Shown one piece after another: positions 12,633-25,100 of a stretch of DNA of 64,000 bases. The notes beneath the pieces are model-generated. The model worked only from the letters and a program-made list of their open reading frames with translations. It did no database searches and was not told the DNA's origin. Source of the stretch: Timema cristinae (Eukaryota > Arthropoda > Insecta > Phasmatodea > Timematidae); assembly GCA_039000515.1 (NCBI GenBank), contig JBCFYV010011164.1:36305521-36369520 (forward strand), in the 5' to 3' direction. Position numbers and translations under genes: made by a program. Positions within the stretch are counted from its first letter, which is position 1. Each line of letters opens with the position of its first letter.

Positions 12633-12844
12633 TTATTATTATTATTATTATTAGCACCGCGTCTTACAGTTTAACGTGGAATCCGAACCACGGTGGAGGC
12701 CTGGCATTCCCCACATTCACAAGATGTCTTGTCAAAGGTGAAGGAAGGGTTTGGTAATCAGATAAATCTTTGCTGGGACCGAGGATTGAACCCCGGCCGC
12801 CAGCATAGAAGTCTGACACCTTACCCCTAGACCACCAGGTCACC
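12633..12844 (-). mobile_element. SINE family A with internal deletion, 13-bp target duplication
   Basis: From the ATT tail, AGCACCGCGTCTTAC joins directly to AGTTTAACGTGGAATCCG, missing about 85 bases present in other copies. The head and B box are intact. Flanks TTATTGCCTAAGA at 12620-12632 and 12845-12857 are identical. Confidence 0.9.
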
Positions 12845-13611
12845 TTATTGCCTAAGAATTATAATGTTATCTTAGAGACGTAATTTAACGGAATTCCACA
12901 GGCAAGCTATTTTCTTGAATCCAAAGGTGATGGATGGATGCCTGACCGGACTTGAGCCGAGCTTTGTAATGTAATGCTCGTCACTAGGACAGGAATGCGG
13001 CAAATGTTCACTTCAAATGCTCAGTTCGACAGTGCTCTGATTTTCTTTAATCTATAGGCGAAATGCCAGATTTGAAAGTTAAAATATGGGTTATACATGT
13101 ATATAAAATATTTAATACCCTATTATTACCTTATCTTGTCCTACTGCTTTGCGACCAATTTCCTTTCTCTCTTCTGATATATGCCAGTAAACATGTAATT
13201 TTTCGTTTGCACTCTTTCGAGTGGTTTCCATTTCTTCAGCCAGTTGCTGCCAGACATCGTGTTTTTAAAATTTGTCATAATGTTGTGGGTCATGACATTT
13301 GACAATCTCACAAAATATATATCTTTTAATCTATTGTTAAATAACAACGTTTTTTCTTCGTTACACTCCATTGTGAGCAAACACTTTCTGCCAATCGTCA
13401 GTAGCACAATGCGTATTCATTTCAGTAGAAACTAACTTAAAGGGCTTAGAAAAAAAGAAAAAAAAAGATAGTCGGGTGAAGCACGTGTGGTCGCATCGAG
13501 CGTTCAAGATCGTTGCTTGCTACACAACTACACTGACTAACGAATCCTCGTGTTATATTACAATGTTCTCTTCTCTTTGGATACAAATTAGTCTCCAGTC
13601 GCCACTTTAAG

Positions 13612-13615
<4 letters not shown>

Positions 13616-13654
<39 letters not shown>

Positions 13655-13815
13655 GCACCGCGTCTTACTACCCGTTCGGGTTATACGCACTTACGCTAAT
13701 GTGTAATGGTAGGGTGATTGTGAGATGAAATGAAGGACCTACAGTTTAACGTGGAATCCGAACCACGGTGGAGACCTGGCATTCCTCACATTCACAAGAT
13801 GTCTTGTCAGAGGTG
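13616..13815 (-). mobile_element. SINE family A, 5'-truncated, with target duplication
   Basis: The ATT tail (to 13653), the shared 3' tail and the body run to GTCTTGTCAGAGGTG, then stop. The tRNA head is absent. The 10-bp direct repeat TTTAAGATTA at 13606-13615 and 13816-13825 shows the truncation happened on insertion, as in target-primed reverse transcription. Confidence 0.85.
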
Positions 13816-14229
13816 TTTAAGATTACATACATTATTTTCAACAAATGACATAAAAATGTTCTTTTATTTATTTACTGTTCACCTTTGTACCGTACAAAGG
13901 GCGTTATAAATATTGAGCTAATGTTTGAGTGTATTGCTAAGTGTTTTCCATATGTATTGTCGACGTCCTGTAAGGTAACCATATTAAAGCCATTGTTGTT
14001 CGGTGTTACGGTATTATATAACTATACGAGGTAGATTAAGGGCCGTTCCTATAGACGTTACCGGGCAGTCCCCTGGAAGTCAACCGGTCAACTCAAAGGT
14101 TGTTCTGCGTATTATACTTTTGGTAGATTTTTATTTTAAATCGTGCTCACAACAAAAATAAAATAATTTAATATTTGAAACAGTTACGCTTACTTTATTA
14201 TTAACAAACAAATACTATCAATTTTAAGT

Positions 14230-14479
14230 AATAATAATATTAATAATAGCACCGCGTCTTACTACCCGTTCAGGTTATACGCTTTAAGTACTAATTACAC
14301 TAATGGATTAGGAATTGGGAAGGTTGAATTAGAGAAAGTGAACCCGCATTTGCGTGGAAAACCATTTAGGAAAAGCCACCCCCAGTTCACCCGACCGAGA
14401 TTCTAACCTCGATCTCCCCGTCCTCAGCAGTCGGGCTCAATACGACTAGCGCGTTAGCCAACTACGCCACCGAGGCGGG
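14230..14479 (-). mobile_element. SINE family B, full length, 14-bp target duplication
   Basis: The minus-strand head CTCGGTGGCGTAGTTGGCTA leads to a B box (rc of GAGATTCTAACCTCG), a body with AAATGCGGGTTCACTTTC, and a tail (rc of GCACCGCGTCTTACTACCCG). It is flanked by TATCAATTTTAAGT at 14216-14229 and 14480-14493. Confidence 0.93.
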
Positions 14480-14493
14480 TATCAATTTTAAGT

Positions 14494-15298
14494 CAAATTA
14501 AGAAATGTTATAAGTATAAATTATATCAAACAAAATTTATAGGTACTAACAACATTTCTGAATTTGACTTAAAAATTATAGTATTTGTAACTTTAGGGTT
14601 GATAATTTGGCGCATGCAATTCCCACAGCATTCGCCATTCAAATCATCAAGGTCAAGTGTCCACCTAGGAATTTGGACACATTTTTTCTTATGTTGTATC
14701 TTATTTACAAGAAACAAGGATTACCTGAAAAGGCGTCTTTTGAGGCTTCAGTTTAATAAATTTTCCCTGTGCTTGGACTTCCCCTCCGTACTAGGGGGCA
14801 TCGAGTACCTACCAGACCCGTCAGTTTGCTCCCCCTGGTGAAAAATCTTGCGGACGCCCTTGGCTTATAATAATTATCTTATTGTACAACTCAGAACAAT
14901 AACAGGTACATAATGGCATTGTGTTTAGTAATTTTAACTATTTAATGAATTCTCCTTGTTCTTGGAAAATATTTGATTTTTATCTAAATACTTCGTTAAT
15001 AATGTTAGTCAAACTGGAAATTACATCTTTTCGCTGTACTTTTATTAGTTACAATGAGGTGAAGGTCATCAAGGTCACTACTCACAACTCAAACATGACT
15101 GTTGTGATTGCTATTGCCTGGAGCATCTGGCAACGCCGCAAAGCCGGCGATATACACACGTGTCTTCTGAAGTGTGAACTCTTCATTTTGTTCAATTTGT
15201 TGACCGATTTTAAAGACACAACATCAATGTTGTTTGTGTTCCATTTAGAATCTGAGTTAAATCTAAATCTTGTCCAGTGTATGTTGAAGTCTTAATTG
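14494..15298. other. CAD upstream region; no supported promoter or gene
   Basis: Contains a 124-codon open frame (14921-15295) ending just before CAD exon 1. It has no recognisable domain and its composition is like the neighbouring non-coding DNA. Promoter motifs are not evident. Confidence 0.45.
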
Positions 15299-15323
15299 TT
15301 TATTGTTTCAGTCACTATTAAAG
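15299..15323 (+). promoter_or_regulatory. Probable 3' splice site in the 5'UTR, just before the CAD start codon
   Basis: A pyrimidine-rich TTTATTGTTTCAG ends at 15311, followed by 12 bases and the ATG. This suggests the 5'UTR is split and the promoter lies further upstream. I see no convincing TATA box or initiator, so promoter position is unknown. Confidence 0.45.
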
Positions 15324-15429
15324 ATGTGTTTAACTAAAAAATACGACGGATGTTGTCTTGTTTTGGAGGATGGAACAGTTTTACCTGGCGAATCTTTCGG
15401 TGCTAATGTGCAAGCAGATGGTGAAATAG
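15324..15429 (+). CDS. CAD: CAD coding exon 1 (codons 1-36, amidotransferase N-terminus)
   Basis: Encodes [18 protein letters not shown] and onward, the start of the carbamoyl-phosphate synthetase small-chain fold. The donor is GTGAGT at 15430, leaving one base of codon 36. Upstream, TTTATTGTTTCAG at about 15299-15311 is a good 3' splice site 12 bases before the ATG. The mRNA may therefore begin in an unseen upstream 5'UTR exon, with this exon starting at 15312. Start choice rests on the first Met before conserved sequence. Confidence 0.88.
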
Positions 15430-18400
15430 GTGAGTTTTTTCCCCTCAATTTGTGAAAATGTCCTTGAACTTAATAATCATTAACAGGCCTAAGAGCCTAC
15501 AGTTGTCAACAAAAACAAACATACTTTTAGACCTATTTACATAATTTATTTATTTCTACAACACAATTCGGGTCAAATTCAATTGCGTGAGCTTGTTTTG
15601 ACTTTTACTATTGAGGGTGACCACCTGATGACTTCCTGGTTCTATTCCAGCTCTGGAGCAGTCCAGAAAATATGTTTTAAATATCTACTCTCTTAAAGTT
15701 GCATTAAAACTTACAAAGGGATGGTTTTAGTTAATTATTATGCTTAATGTTTTGAATAGTTGTGACTAATAAAATGTAAATCTCAGAAGAAAAAAACATA
15801 CCGTAACTTAAAAATTAGCTAGATTTAGTATGTTTTGACAAATTATTTTTGACTTTTTTAAATTTAAAAGTGATAAAAAATTATGGGGTGACCTGGTGGT
15901 CTAGGGTTAAGGTGTCGGACTTCTGTGCCTGTGCTGGGGTCCGGTGTTCAATCCTCGGTTCCGGCACAGATTTATCTGATTGCCAAACCCTTCTTCACCT
16001 CTGACAAAACGTGTATTAATCACAACTTGTGGAATGCCAGGTCTCCATCGTGGTTCGGATTTCACTTTATAAACTGTAGGTCCTCCATTTCATCTCACAA
16101 TCACCCTATCAATACACATTAGCGGAAGTGCGTATAACCCGAACGGGTAGTAAGACGTGGTAATAATAATAATAATAATAATAATGCTAAAAACTATGTG
16201 ACTATAACTTATAGACATCTGTTTTATATAGGCTGGACACATTTATACAATAAAGCTTGCACAAACTGTTAAAACCTCTTATTTTAAATCCTGAACAAAA
16301 GTTTTACATTCATCAAATTCATAAGCCAAATATAAGTTAGGCCTACTTAAAAAAATCTGGCTGGTATATTTTGTGAAACCAGATTCTCGATTAAAGTTCA
16401 GCTTAGGCTTATTCAAATATTAATTTTGCCAAATTTATTTATACTTTATTTCAGCTGGCACATTTTCACAAAATTTGTGAGAAATTATTTTCACTGCCAT
16501 TACCAAGAGTTTTTTTTTTAAAGCTAACAGTAGTCAAGTTTAAATAAACTAAAAAATTTGCTAGGTTTAAGTATTTTATTTTTACTAATAGGGCTATATT
16601 CCTCAAATGTTACAGAAAGTGATACACATTAAAACTTTCTTTAAAATGTGAAAATGTTTAAAGGTTTAAAAAACTGCACTATAACTTAGGCCTGTACATA
16701 GAAAAAAAGCACATGTTCATCTTTTATTAAAGCTTCCCTCTTTTCAATACATGCAATTTAAACCTATACCGGTACCTATTGCTAGCAAAGCTTGTAATTT
16801 GTCATTTTTCTTACAAGCCTTCATATATTTTCCCAGGTCATTGAACTGTCACTTGACATAAACTTGTTAATTTATAGTTAGAGCGGTTGAAGACTGGCAA
16901 GTCTTGTTATCACACATGAATTCAAGGCTTCATGTTTCTCAAACTGTTACATTTACAGCAATAACCCAACAAAAATATGTTGCCTGCTTAGTAGGCTTAC
17001 AGCATCACATTAACTTCATTAAAAATTAATTAGCTCTACATAACTTACCTAATATAGCTTACCCTGGTATTTTAATTAAAACAAATCCAAGATAATTTTT
17101 CAAGCTAAACCATAAAATGAAATAAAAGAAATGAGACTTAGAAGTTTTTTAATTAAGAGAAATTTTGTGAAGCCTATTAGCAAAAATGGCCTTCATATAA
17201 ATCAATGTTTCTAGGAAGGACTACAATTTATTTGAATGAAAATTAACAAATTTTACAGTAATCATCTTAAACATGAATACATTAAAATAAATATGTGGGT
17301 CCTACAGCGTACTTGTTCATTTATTATTATTTGCACTGTGCAGGCTATGTTCAAAGAGATAATTAAGTTCAGAACAAAGGCATGTGAGTAGCTGAAATAT
17401 GCCTAATATTCCCTTCATATCTTATTTGGCTATATTTGCCTCAAGGTGATTTGTGTTTAAATATCAGATGTAAATTTACATTGGAGTCTTAATTAACATA
17501 CTAGCTAGCTAACTCTCTGGCCTCAAGGAACTCAAACCGAGTCATAATGTGTTTGTTTACTTATCTAAGGGTCCTGGGTTTGATTTGTGGCATGGCCGAA
17601 AAATTTATTGGTGATGAAAGGTGGGTTTACCCTTTTCACAGTGATAAATTAACAGCTGGAAGCTGGATGTTGTGTATGTTTTAGATTTTAAAGTTAATAA
17701 GTCATATGCTCATATAATTAGTTGTTTCAGAAAGTGAACATTAAATACCTTTAAATAAATTAAATGAACAGGAATTCGAAAGTCTATGGTTTCTAAAATA
17801 TGAGCTTGCTACCATTAAAACCTCTACTGATACACTTTCATCCACTCCCTATAGTGACACCCAACCTTCTTCAAGTCCATTTTCACATTTGAATTGGAAT
17901 ATTAGTGAACAAAATACAAGTAGCCTATAGTTGTATCTTGGGAAACAGCACATAGGCATACAGTATAATCCAAACAAAATATTAATCTCCATACTGTAAA
18001 CATACAAAATGTCTTTGAATCTATTTATAGGCCGGCTGGCCGGCTCAAGGGGCCACCAAACAGCACCAACCAAACCTAACTTAACCTGGGGTAAAAATGT
18101 AGCATATTTGCCTATCACAAAATTAACATTTTATTACATGCTACATTTATAATAATTTATAAAAAATTGTCATCAAGTTATAACTACAATAGGCTACTAA
18201 AACTTGAATTGTGCCGGCTGTTGTAGAGACAGCACTAGTTTTTACTTCTTTTTTTTACATCGAACGTAACCCTTGTTAATACATTTTTAATTTTACATGA
18301 TGAATAACAAATTATTATCACAATAATCTTATGTAGGCTATTTAAGGGGAAATATCCAGAACAAAATAGTTAGATTGCATGGCTCAAAGAGGAATCAAAT

Positions 18401-21400
18401 GATTTGGACTGCACCCCTGCCTGACATAAACCACACCAAACAAATGACTTGATTTGTGCACTGTAAGTTGAAAAAAGACCCATGCATACAAGAGTCGTCC
18501 TAAGTGACAACTCAACAGGAGCCTTAACTGACACTCTTTGAATCAACTGGGAGTTATGAAGATATTGTGTAATATGTGTGGACAAGGATATGATAATGGT
18601 GTGAACATGTTTGTATAAAGACCATGAGCCTTAAGGTGGGAGGGAAGGGGTTATGAGAAAGGGTCTTTGGTTTTGCACTTTTTATATGAAAACTTTTTTT
18701 GGTAAAAAAAAACACTCTAATATTGCTTTATTACAAACATAAGAGTTTAAATTCTTCGCATGGTAGATAACCTCAACATTTCTCGAATATCTGTCAAGGA
18801 TGTCCTGGAATGTAAATACAAGGTTTTTATCTATTTAAAAAGTTTGTGATTTAATTTCACTATTTTCATGACATATACAAAACAACTGTTGATATCACCA
18901 AGCGAAGAAAATCAAATTCTTTGATTGTACTGAAGCAATACTTTATTTATTTTAGCCAAAAAAAAGTTTTGCAATAATAACTGGAAAAATAATTGCCTTT
19001 TCTCGCATTCCCTACAGCCCCGCCTTAAAATAAAACCGAGGACAATTTTTGTATCATGTAGTACCCACTCTTAATTTATTGGTAAAAGATGCTGCTTTTC
19101 TTCTATTGAAGATGTGGCCTTTTTCAGCATTGTGCAATAAGTGTATGAATAGTTGGCCTGTATTCTTGGAAACACGTGTCAGGGTAAAATATTGATCCTT
19201 TAACTCCTTTTCATTACCAGGTTTGTGAACTTTACTATGCTTTGTATGAGCTATCAGCTGATCTGAGGATTTATGGATTTGGTATGGATACTCCATTAAG
19301 TTTGGTCATAAAGATAAAGAGTTTTAAGTTTGTATGTTTTATTAATTGTTTGGCATGCAATTCTCACTAGCATTAACATGGTCAGGAAAATACTTCAAAG
19401 AGAAAACATGAACGTTTCAAAAGCAGTTCAGTTAATTGTACAAAATAAAAAAATTCTTGGAATAAATGTGGTCAGACAACAGTTTTAAAGAGACAGTAAA
19501 GTTGACTCAAAGGAAATGGTCGAAACAATTGTAATTGAGACAAAGTGTCCAATAGAATCACATTTGTGTCCTAGAAAAATAGAAGTCAATTTGACTATGA
19601 ACCACAAGCCAAACTGTGGATCCTAAAAAGGTATTCAAAAACAACTTTTCCCTTCCTATGTATTGGACCGTACCACCAAGTCACTAAATGAATGACTAGT
19701 TACACTTAACACACATGATGACATATTCAGTTTTAAGTATAAAATTATAAGTCAGGAAAAGGATGAACTGTTACAAAAGTGTACAAATTTACAGTTAGCA
19801 CTAACTGATCAAAGCCACTGTGACGTTGATGGAATGCAACTATGTCAAGAACTTTTAGTGCTAATTTATTTATTATCTGATAAAGATATAAATGGCCCAT
19901 TAGACATATTAAAGTTTATCACTACCAAAAGTCTTGGTGTAAACTTTCCAAATAGAACAGTGACACTCCGAATCCTACTCACCCTGCCAGTGACCGTTGC
20001 TTCAGGAAAAAGGACCTTCTTAATATTAAAACCCGTTAAGAAATATTTGAGATCCACCATATCATTGGGATGTCTATTAGGACTGGCATTTATGTCATTT
20101 GAATCTGATTTCCTTCAAGAGATTGAAATAAAGTTGATCATTAAATCCTTTGCAGAAAAGAAGGCCCACAAATTGCTGTTTTGATTTATAAAATGTCTAT
20201 AGACTTTTTTTTTTATATTCATTAGGCTTACTGTTTCCAGCCTATGGCCTGTATCACTTTTCTAAACAAAAGCCATATATTTACCATTAGCAGCTTGCTA
20301 GGCCTGTTTTAGCTGTGTATGCCTTATAATCTAACTAAAGACTAGGACAGACACAACATCCAGTCCCCAGATATTAATTCATCACTGTGGAAGGGTAAAT
20401 CTACATTTCACTAGGCTAATGATAAATTTTTGGTCCATGCCGGGAATTGAACCCGGGCCCCTTATCTCATTAGACAGACATGTTATTGACTGAACTAAGG
20501 TGTCAGATTATGTTTATATAATCTACACTATTTATACATCTATAAATGTAACACGTAGTTTTCAATAAAAGTTAATTATGTAATAGGCGATTATGATACT
20601 GTAGACATTCTTAGAAAGATGTAAAATGTGCCCAGGCTATGTTAGTCTATAATAATGTTTTGGTATTATATTCCTATCATGCCTAGAGGTTATGTTAGCT
20701 TTAGGGATTGTGGTGCTCGGGGATTATTTTCTGTTAGGTTTGGGGGTTATTTTATTATCATGCCAGGGCTATGTTAGGTTTGAAGTTGGCTAGATTTGGG
20801 GATTATTTTCGTATTATCCTCCGGACACATAGGGGGATACAAAAATCAATCCTGATTTGACTCAAAATTTGTCTTGGGCCACCCCTGGTTAGATCACTGC
20901 TTGAATAATCTGGTTCTAAGGATGACTTTTAAATTCCTGTGCAGATGCCAATTTTACTACATTTACTTCATTATAATATCATATGTTTGTTTAAATACTT
21001 TGATTTAATCATTTAGTTGCATGCATTTATTTTGTACTGTTTTATTGTTGAAATTATAAACCAAGGATTACATTACAACAAACACAAGTTTATTTAACTC
21101 TACTAGATTTGAGAAATTGGCCCTATAGAGGTTATTTTTTTAAAGAAGTTTTTCCCCAAAGTGTGCTAAATTTGCCTAACTAATTTATTTGATTGAATAG
21201 TGTTTCAGACTGGTATGGTTGGCTACCCTGAGTCGCTAACTGACCCGTCATACCATGCTCAGATTCTTGTATTGACATACCCTCTTATTGGAAACTATGG
21301 GGTTCCAGGTGACGATAAGGACGAGAATGGATTACTGAAGTAAAATTGTATTTATTTTGCTGTTTAATTCATATATTAAACACAACAATTATTAATAAGT

Positions 21401-21986
21401 TAATGTAAATAGAAGAAATAGTGAATTGAGAATAAGACTTCGAGTTGAATGCCTTAAGACTATGATCTCATTGAAAAGTATTTATATTAAGCTAAATTAT
21501 TGTTAATCTTGATTTTTCTTCCTATTACTTTTGACACATATGATTATTAAAGGCTTAATTTAAGGGATAGGCAGGTGATTTAGAAGAATTCACCCACATT
21601 AGTTTGAAGAGAGGTTGGGAACACCACAGTGATAAGTCAAATGAAAAAAATCATTCCCATTGCACTCAACTTCAATCTCACTGGCAATACAGTCTAATAT
21701 ACAAGCAGTTACCTGGCAGTCTAGAGGTAAGGTGTCGGATTTCTGTGCTAGGGGTCCGGGATTCAATCCTCGGTCCCGGCACAAATTTATCATATTGACA
21801 AACCCTTCCTTCACCTCTGACAAGACGTGTATTAATCACAACTTGTGAGTGTGTGTGGAATACCAGGCCTCCACCATGGTTCAGATCCCACGTTAAACTG
21901 TAGGTCCTTCATTTCATCTCACAATCACCCTAACATTACATATTAGCATAAGTGCGTACAACCAAAACAGGTAGTAAGACATGGTG

Positions 21987-22017
<31 letters not shown>

Positions 22018-22090
22018 TTAAAACAATAATAAAACATAACAATAAAATAAAAAATATATAATAAATTATATATTCATTATTATAAATAAA

Positions 22091-22146
<56 letters not shown>

Positions 22147-25100
22147 TACTACTATATACAAGCACATTTGGCTTCATGACCACCAGTGCAGGTGATAATA
22201 TTGAAATGGTTATATATCATATAATTTCATATTTGACAATTATTATAGGCTAAACTCATCTATAATTAATAATATAATAAGCTAGAGCTTATGTAAACAC
22301 TAGTTAAAAATTTATTTAATAAACCATATGATTGAATTTAATTTAAAGTCTGAGCTTATATTTATATTGCAAATTATAAAGTTACAAATCATAGGATAGC
22401 TCTCGTTTCATTAAAAATCATACTATTAAGAAATTCAATGTTTGTAAAACATTAAATGGTTATCGGCAGTGCCAAATTTAAAAGGGGACGATCACGTTAG
22501 GCCCCCCACAGATAGGGATCCCCTCTCCCCCAAACCCTAACAATATGTCTTTCTGTTTTTTGCCAACAATAATGTTCTTCTTGCTTGAAATAATTTGCCC
22601 ACAGTTGAAAGATTTACCAGGAAATTCCCTGTTGATCATTCAATTATAAAACGGTTGACTAGTTTTTTTTTTACCTTTCCTCGGACAGTTTATGATGTAA
22701 TTTACATGGGTCTATGGGGGGTCTCCACACTATCTCCCGCCCGAGCCCCCCACATATGTAAATTCGGCACAAGCTATTGGTATATTAATATAACCAAAGC
22801 ACATACAAAGGTTGCATTGCATAATGTCATATCTAGCTGGTTTGAGTCCCGGCGCATATGGGCAGCCGGATTGGTGGTAGGGGAACACTGCGACACTCCA
22901 AGCCACTGGCGCCAGAAGAAAACCTTGTCAACATGGCTGAGAGAGCACGGAGTCCCCGGAATATTCGGGATAGATACACGCGCCCTCACAAAGAGGATCC
23001 GGGAGAAGGGTACACTTCTAGGACGTATTATGGTAACCAGTCCAGGGACTGGACTAGTTCCACCTCTAACCAACCTTAAGGACCCCAATAAAAGAAACTT
23101 GGTTGCCGAGGTTTCTACACAGGTATAAAGCCAGTTAAAATATGTTTTAAATCTTCTTTTTTTTTCAATTTTGATAAGGTCTATTGGGGGTGGGGGGTTA
23201 CTTATCAGAGGGCCCATTACCAGATAATCCCTATTGATTTTTGATTTAAGATTTAGTCAGGAAAATCAGGATTTTTAGAGCAGGAAAAAGCCAAAGTGTA
23301 TATAATATGGTTTAATCCAGAACCACCATAATTTTCTGGATTTTTATATTCAAAGCTAATATATTTGTTAAAATGAGTATTGATGAAAAGGAAAATGTGT
23401 ATAGACAAATCATATTTGTATTTGTTGTAGGCAGGATTGCCAAATCTTACTTTAATAATTTCCCAACCATATAATATATATTTTAGTTTGAATCCCAGTA
23501 GGGCTGAAGTTTTGCTGTCCCAACATCTTGTGAAATATGAGTGACTCATTGTGCAAGAGCTCAGTGATAGTGTTGGGCTACCTATTATAGGTGGCCTATA
23601 AGCATGTATGGCCCCAGGTCACTAATAACTCCTAAATTGTACTAAGATTCTGATGATAAAAACATTAGCAAAAACCTTATTTTCAATTGTAGGGAAAATC
23701 TGAAGGTCTTCTTGTTCAAGGGACAGTCATTTAGGGTGTAATTTCTTCATAGGTCCCTACTTATACTGTTTTAATGATTCACTAGGCCAGAAAAGTTGTA
23801 GGATCACAGTCAAAATACAATAAAACACATTTACAATAATTTTTGAGCCACATCAGGCCCCTTCTTCAGTGGAAGGGAGTAAAACATTGACTGGGAACTA
23901 AAATTACTTCCATGTGTTTTGTTGTATTTTAATTTGAACTTTGAGGCCTACATTTTTTTTTAAAATGTGTATACTTTTCCCTTCTATCCTCTATAACAAT
24001 TTTTGGCACACCACTTACATACATACTGATCTATTCTAGGAGATATCTCTTCATTAACAAATTGTTGAATTCACAGAAGCCTGTCACATACAACTCAACT
24101 GGCTCTCCTCGAATCTGCGTGGTGGATTGCGGGTTGAAGTACAACCAGATCCGCTGCCTCCTGAAGCGTGGGGTGCGTGTAGATGTGGTGCCGTGGGACC
24201 ACCCCTTGAACATAGACGAGTACGACGGTCTCTTCCTGAGTAATGGGCCCGGTGATCCGGCAAACTGCAGCACCACTGTCGACCACCTTAAGCGTGTCCT
24301 TGCTCATCACACCAAGAAAGCTGTGTTTGGAATATGCTTGGGTCATCAACTCCTAGCTGTTGCAGCCGGCTGCAATACTTTCAAAATGAAGTGAGTTTGT
24401 GGTCTACTTATGCTAAAAGTATAGATGGGTCGAGTTCACTATTTTACAAATCCAAATATTCATTTTACCTTCAAATCTCGAATTTAAATCTTAATCTTGG
24501 AAAAAATAATGGCCAAAAGAGGAAATAGAAATATAATAAAATAATCTAAATATAAATACAAACCAAATTTTAAAATTTTTGAAAGATATATTATAATGTT
24601 TAACATTTTGAAATTCCAAAATTTTACCTTCCTCCCAATCTCATTTAACCATTTTTCAATACAATTTTCTTTTATCAAGGTCTTGTCAAAAATAGCAAAA
24701 ACCAATTTTTAAGTTGGTGTAGACAACATTGATGTTAACTTGTGTATGGTTACTATAGGTATGGAAACAGAGGGCACAATCAGCCATGCACACATCACAC
24801 GACTGGTCGCTGCTACATGACCTCGCAAAACCATGGTTTTGCTGTCGATGTATCTAACCTTCCTGATGGGTGGCTACCATTATTCACAAACACTAATGAT
24901 GACACTAATGAAGGTCTGATGCATTCTTCCCTACCTTATTTCAGGTAAGACTAATTATTAGCTAAACAATTAAAAATTATACCTTTTCTCTTTGGGTCAA
25001 AACTCTGTACAGTTGAAACAAGATAAAAGTATTTTACCTGGTATCTTAAATTTTCTTTTAATGTTCAGTACAATTTTTTAAAATAAAATCTAAATCCCTC

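Noticed and set aside
14921..15295. 124-codon open frame upstream of CAD as a gene or N-terminal extension
   Set aside because: Ends in a stop before the CAD start, has no recognisable domain, and its composition is like the surrounding non-coding DNA.
22091..22146. CRISPR-like array or coding Asn-repeat protein (minus-strand poly-Asn frame)
   Set aside because: Simple ATT microsatellite; the poly-Asn frame is a by-product.
22774..23217. 147-codon minus-strand open frame
   Set aside because: Antisense shadow of CAD exon 3, which has clear conserved protein on the + strand.
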